In this document: one piece after another, positions 60,177-64,000 of the stretch
Layout: each line of letters begins with the position of its first letter
Position numbering within the stretch: the first letter of the stretch is position 1
Origin: Triplophysa rosa
Taxonomy: Eukaryota; Chordata; Actinopteri; Cypriniformes; Nemacheilidae
Reading direction: 5' to 3'
Assembly: GCF_024868665.1 (NCBI RefSeq)
Contig: NC_079898.1
Span: 24,037,994 to 24,101,993, forward strand
Length of the DNA: 64,000 nt
The notes under the pieces: model-generated
Told to the model about the DNA's origin: nothing
Databases searched by the model: none
What the model saw: the letters and a program-made list of their open reading frames with translations, nothing else
Made by a program: the position numbers and the translations under genes

Positions 60177-60179
60177 ACT

Positions 60180-60735
60180 GATACAATTCCAGCGCAGACC
60201 AAGAGTGAGTTCTTGGAGGTCAGCACTACTTTGAGTTAACCAGCGCTAACTATTTGTAGATCTGGCATCTGTGGGTAGGTGTTGAATCGCGGATGGTAAA
60301 TTGCATGCCCACTGTCTGATCTCAAAGCCCCCTTGGGAAAGGAACTGCCGCAGGCCATCTACTATCTCTTTGGCTTCACTTGTCGTCTGTACACTGTGAA
60401 GGCAGTTATCAACATAGAACGACTGTTCAACTATGTCAACTAAGTTGTCCATATCACCTTTGTGTCCTTGGACGTGGTGTTGGAGGGCATAGATGGCACA
60501 GCAAGGGCTGCAAGTAGTGCCAAACGGAAGTACCTGCCACTCATATATGTCAGGTTCTGCCTCCCTGCACATGTCTCTCCAAATGAAGCGCAGCACTGAT
60601 TTGTCCCCAGGTAGCAAGCGTACTTGGTGGAACATACCTTTGATGTCCCCGCTGATAGCAACACTGTGTTGGCGGAATCTCAGTAGGACACCTAGTAAGG
60701 GTGGACCCAAATTTGGACCTGGTAGCAGCTGATCA
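60180..60735 (-). pseudogene. BEL/Pao reverse transcriptase palm fragment with altered active site
   Basis: The reading resumes near 60735 with SLNDQLLPGPNLGPPLLGVL, then GVLLRFRQHSVAISGDIKGM, whose Asp is the first catalytic acid of the RT palm. WQVLPFGTTCSPCCAIYAL follows, then the active-site box FYVDNCLHS. The consensus box of this group is YVDD. Here the second Asp is Asn (codon AAC, 60405-60407), which should abolish polymerase activity. Downstream are GGFEIRQWACN and a frame break near 60246, then LQELTLGLRWNCIS directly before the inserted element. At its upstream end about five residues are lost relative to the normal family at the join with the preceding ORF. Confidence 0.9.
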
Positions 60736-60736
60736 T

Positions 60737-62083
60737 TCAGAGACTGTCCTTGATGTTGAAGACTATTCTGTCTTTACCATTGTGATGCACTATGTGATGC
60801 AGAATAAACCAGGACTCTGCACTTCGGTCTTCTTCCTCTGCAGTTATCTTGGCCACATAACCAGCTAACTCCAACTTACTGATTTCACTACAGTAGACTT
60901 TAGTTCTCTCAGGATCTCGTGCCAGCCTGCGCTCAGTGCGACGTAAGCTGGGAAGAACAGCTGTTTTCTCCGCATTTAGTAAACTCAGAGGGTTTCGTCT
61001 CAGCAATGGCATAGCGTATCGTTGTACACCGTCTACAGTCACCCTGACGGTGGCATTCTGTAGTAAGGTATAAGCCTCTTTGTCCTCTATGGACCTGGTA
61101 ACCATCTTGGTGTTGTATGGAAGGGTTTCAACTTGCCAGAGTCTTTCCACGTGGTGGATAAGATCATCATTGGTTGGAACTGTCATGTGAAGATATTGCT
61201 GAAATCCCCGTGAGGGCTGCATTGGACTCATTGGGCCTTGGAGGGACCATCCAAGTGATGTTTGAATAGCAATGGGTCCACCAATTGGGCCTTGGCATAT
61301 GGACTGAACTGGTGTCAGGAGATGCGGCATGTCAGATCCAATAAGGAGCAACGGTTGCACTCTGTCCACAGGAGGCAGTGGCAGGTCCTTCAGGTGTCGG
61401 TAGGCCTTCTGGAGAGCAGCCACGGGATAGTTGTGCTCTGCTAGACACAGCCCAGTAGCGGTGAATGCATTATGTATAGCGAACCTCTTTCTGGGCTTGA
61501 ATACTGACGACACCTCAAAGGATATAGAGGATCCCTCAAGTTCTGTGTGACATTGTTGAATTGTCTGTAATGGGAGCAATTCGGGGGTACCAGTTAACTT
61601 GAGCTGCTGCACTACTGGCTGAAGGACTATTGTTCTCTCTGACCCATCATCAAGAACTGCATAGGTTTCCATAGTGCGCCGACCATTGTGGAGAAGGACT
61701 TTAACCACTTTCAACATGACCTTGGGTGAACGGTTAGGTCGGTCAAGGTAAATCCTAGTAGAAGGCGAGCTAACCATGAGAACAGCCCGGGATGTGTCAC
61801 TAACAGAGTCATGCAGAACTGTGAGATGTACCTCTTTACAGACACTACATGGGCGCTTGAGGTTGCAGGTCTCAACTGCATGATTTCGACCACATCTCCA
61901 GCAGCGCTTTTCCTCTTTAATCCAAGTGATAATTTGGGTGGTAGTTAGTCTCTTAAACCGATCACAGGCATTGAGGTAATGGTCCCTGTTATCACAATAA
62001 GGACAATATGGCATTGGTTTCGACTTTGTGCTGTATTTCTGTGCTGCAGCGTCAGGACCTTTCGAGCTTCCCTCACTGGTCAA
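60737..62083 (-). pseudogene. BEL/Pao nucleocapsid zinc knuckles, aspartic protease and RT N-terminus
   Basis: This is the longest intact stretch (448 codons). Zinc knuckles lie at residues 27-40 (CX2CX4HX4C), 61-73 (CX2CX3HX4C) and 79-91 (CX2CX3HX4H, a variant with final His). The aspartic protease follows with its active-site motif LDDGS at 144-148 (YAVLDDGSERT) and the later IGSDMPHLL near 248, then the BEL-type GPIGGPIAIQTSLGWSLQG. The C-terminal third is the RT N-terminal region (LPSLRRTERRLARDPERTK, then LELAGYVAKI and HHNGKDRIVFN). The reading stops at 60737 where a small deletion and frameshift cut into the RT fingers. The start codon at 62083 is a convenience of the open frame; the native protein would be continuous with gag or reached by its normal gag-pol mechanism. 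Confidence 0.92.
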
Positions 62084-62460
62084 GAGAACTGGTGTGAATC
62101 AATCCTTTGGACGTGCGGATGCTGTAGCTTTACCATAGGATTTGGGCGAGTCGCTCTAAAACATGGCTGCGGCTCTGCTGGAAATACGTTTGGCTTGACA
62201 CTTGAGATCTCTAACCAGGCGGCCAGATCAGGAAGCGTATAGGTCTTATCAGTACCTGTCTGCAGAATTCTCTTGCTCAGGCAGTATTCAACAAAGCCAT
62301 CACGATAGGCAGGTGGCAACTTCACCAGCAGACGATCCACATGAGAGCCACACATGAGCTCGTAACCATTCTGGCCTTCAAGAGTCCTCAGCATGCCAAC
62401 TAACGATTGTACGGAAAGTGCAAAGGAATCAAAGGCATTAGCATCTCCAATTTAAGTGGT
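62080..62460 (-). pseudogene. BEL/Pao gag, C-terminal part
   Basis: The recognisable stretch begins near 62445 (DANAFDSFALSVQSLVGMLR) and continues through YELMCGSHVDRLLVKLPPAY and RDGFVEYCLSKRILQTGTDK to YTLPDLAAWLEIS. This is the end of the capsid-like region preceding the zinc knuckles in BEL/Pao gag. It stops at 62080, overlapping the start of the next open stretch by 4 bp in another frame. Much of the capsid domain expected upstream is missing, so an internal deletion near 62450-62480 is likely. Confidence 0.8.
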
Positions 62461-62467
62461 GGACTGT

Positions 62468-63645
62468 TCATGATGGCACCCAGCTCTGACTGCACAAGCT
62501 GTCGTGCCCAGTGCGGGGGAGGTGCATGAATGAGGGTGGTTGAGTAAAGCTTGGAGCCTGAGGTGACAGGGCTGATGTCCACTGGCTGGTAACTGGAGGC
62601 TGCACTGGATGAGCATGCGGGGTCACCGGAGGGAACAATGCCTGTTGTATCACATATGGACTTGTAAATGCGGCTGTGATGGGCTGCAGTGGCACCGCTG
62701 GACGACCTGTGCGTACAGAGGGTGCAGCGGTGGACATAACCGTGTTCCCTGAGGTAGTCTGGGATACAACATATGATGCTGACAACGCAGTGCGTACTGG
62801 TGCAGTTGTAGGGAGAGTCTGAGATACTGTAGAGACTCGCGATGGAGCTGTCTGTGACAGCAAGTGGAGCGCTGAAGCATCGGGGGCACTGACCGGTTCA
62901 GTAGCAGGTATTGTAAGCGCTAGTCGTTTAAGTGACAGTTGAGAGCTAGTATCCATCATCACCTGATCAGCTGAGCAGGGCTGCACGGAAGATGTCACCA
63001 CTGGTGATTCGGAGGAGAGCTGCTGATGCAAGGAGGGAGACTGTGGGCACACAGCTGGACTGCTATGAATGAGTTGAGTTGGATCAAAAGAGCTAGCTGG
63101 TGAGTGTGAAGGCATAGGAGTGGCTGAGCCAGAGTCTGTAGTAAGCATGGATGATACAAGCTTCGCTACCTCTAGCTCAGTTTCTGCTTCTTGCAGCTTA
63201 CGCTGTCTTTCTAGATGATTGGACAACGCTTCCTTGGCTGTGAGAGCTTCCTCCTGGATGCGCTGAGCTTCTTTAGCTTGTGTCTGCAGCCGCTGATATT
63301 CCCTGTCTGCAAATGAATCTTCCTCTACCTGTTGCCAGGACTGTCAAACTGCCTCTGCTTAATCCTCTCCTCCAAAGCAGCAGTCTGGACACTAGAGAGC
63401 TCTGGTGGTAGATAAACGCCTGAGGAGGTAACTGAATGCCTGCTGGTCCTGGAATGAGAGCTGGTGCCGCTATGAGACGTCTTCCTCGAGCTGCTTCTAT
63501 GCTGGCTGGGACAGGAGGTAAAAGCTTTAGGAGGAGGGTCCCCTGAGGGTTGGTATCCAACCTCATATTCATCCAGGGGAGGTGGCAGATTTGTCCTGCT
63601 GCGAGGACTATCCCGTGTCTCTGCATCACTTACTGCTGGGTCCAT
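62468..63645 (-). pseudogene. BEL/Pao gag, N-terminal part (frameshifted)
   Basis: It starts at ATG 63645 (MDPAVSDAETRD) after an 11-bp repeat, CTGGGTCCATA, present about three times (63638-63668). The first 106 codons are Ser/Arg/Pro-rich. A frameshift near 63335-63345 moves the reading to another frame, which carries a charged coiled-coil segment (REYQRLQTQAKEAQRIQEEA, then SNHLERQRKLQEAETELEVA). A long Ser/Thr/Pro/Ala/Gln-rich stretch follows to the stop at 62468. Low-complexity linkers of this kind are common in vertebrate BEL/Pao gag. The upstream ATG at 63656 is out of frame and closes after eight codons. Confidence 0.75.
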
Positions 63646-63687
63646 ACTGGGTCCATACTGGGTCCGTACTAGTTATGTTGCTCTCAA

Positions 63688-63704
63688 TCCGGCTCGAAGG
63701 ACCA
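63688..63704 (-). other. Primer binding site, tRNA-Tyr type
   Basis: The - strand reads TGGTCCTTCGAGCCGGA, complementary to the 3' end of vertebrate tRNA-Tyr (TCCGGCTCGAAGGA plus CCA). The match is complete over these 17 bases. It is about 43 bp inside the visible end of the 5' LTR, farther than the usual few bases. Confidence 0.75.
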
Positions 63705-63747
63705 TTTGTGGTTCAGCAAACTTTGCTACATTCAGAATTTAACTGGT

Positions 63748-64000
63748 TGTGGCGGCCAAGTATCAACCAGATTCCGGTCAGAGAATCGAGAGTGAAGGAA
63801 GGAAGTCTTTGAGGCGTTTATTAACAATCCAATATGCATGTCTCCAATATGATTTAAATGTTTGCGTGTTCTACAAAGAAACAATAGAAATAATTACGAT
63901 CTACAAATGATCAATAACCATAGCTGACAATGTTAGCATAACACCAATGCAAATATGCCCAGTACAAATATATAACCTAAATATCTCTCCTTCTGAACAC
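63748..64000 (-). repeat. 5' LTR of the BEL/Pao element (partial)
   Basis: On the - strand the LTR ends CCGCCACA at 63748. The visible 253 bp aligns with 56661-56920 with about six substitutions and one 2-bp indel. The rest (about 370 bp) lies beyond the window, so the flanking target duplication cannot be checked. Confidence 0.88.

Larger units (their letters stand above)
56661..64000 (-). mobile_element. BEL/Pao LTR retrotransposon, degenerate, cut by the window end
   Basis: The element reads on the - strand: 5' LTR (63748 to beyond 64000), primer binding site, gag, zinc knuckles, aspartic protease, reverse transcriptase, RNase H, integrase, then the 3' LTR (56661-57285). The order protease-RT-RNase H-integrase, the LDDGS protease, the YVD(D/N) motif, the HHCC-type integrase finger and the long conserved C-terminal domain after the integrase core identify BEL/Pao. 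The two LTRs differ at about six positions plus one 2-bp indel over the 250 bp that can be compared, so the insertion is fairly recent. Even so, all its reading frames are broken. It would be about 7.7 kb if the 5' LTR is full length. An unrelated 611-bp DNA element sits in the RT region. No envelope-like gene is seen. Confidence 0.93.

Overview
The window looks like a bony-fish chromosome, most likely a cyprinid (carp/minnow/zebrafish relatives). The evidence is the mix of interspersed elements I recognise: palindromic elements with ends reading TTAAAGGGATAGTTCACC, a tRNA-Ala-headed SINE whose tail is shared with L2 LINEs, hAT-type miniature elements, and a BEL/Pao LTR retrotransposon. It is AT-rich, intron-bearing vertebrate-type DNA. 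It is not prokaryotic, and operons, ribosome binding sites and CRISPR arrays do not apply.

Layout. (1) 1-3.2 kb is the 3' end of one protein-coding gene on the + strand: the last two coding exons (2158-2288 and 2500-2535, both joins in phase) and a 3' UTR with a poly(A) signal at 3159-3164. I could not name the gene; the C-terminus resembles the end of a PH-like domain. (2) 3.2-56 kb has no convincing gene. It alternates between interspersed repeats and unique-looking blocks rich in TAAT-type motifs (for example 5.2-6.0, 7.8-8.6, 14.9-16.0, 24.3-25.2, 27.9-29.2, 34.9-35.2, 46.0-46.4 and 54.0-55.2 kb), which are candidate conserved non-coding elements of a gene desert. The repeats include at least ten copies of one palindromic family, an inverted pair of hAT-like elements, a 970-bp CpG-rich fold-back element, a pair of double-hairpin elements, a probable solo LTR, SINE and L2 tails, and long CT/GA microsatellites. 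Several are nested. (3) 56.66-64.0 kb is a BEL/Pao LTR retrotransposon on the - strand. It has both LTRs (the 5' one cut by the window end), a tRNA-Tyr-type primer binding site, and gag, zinc-knuckle, protease, reverse transcriptase, RNase H and integrase regions. It is disabled by frameshifts, deletions, two catalytic substitutions and a 611-bp DNA element inserted in its RT region.

Assembly quality matters here. A 2.2-kb tandem duplication (15215-17455 and 17457-19819) is joined by a single N, and the middle of the second copy is full of small indels and shortened homopolymers. This looks like an assembly error with unpolished long-read sequence, not biology. A 100-N gap lies at 55977-56076. 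I found no clear undescribed functional system. The most unusual structure is the CpG-rich fold-back element at 42233-43202, with a perfect 26-bp hairpin at its centre.
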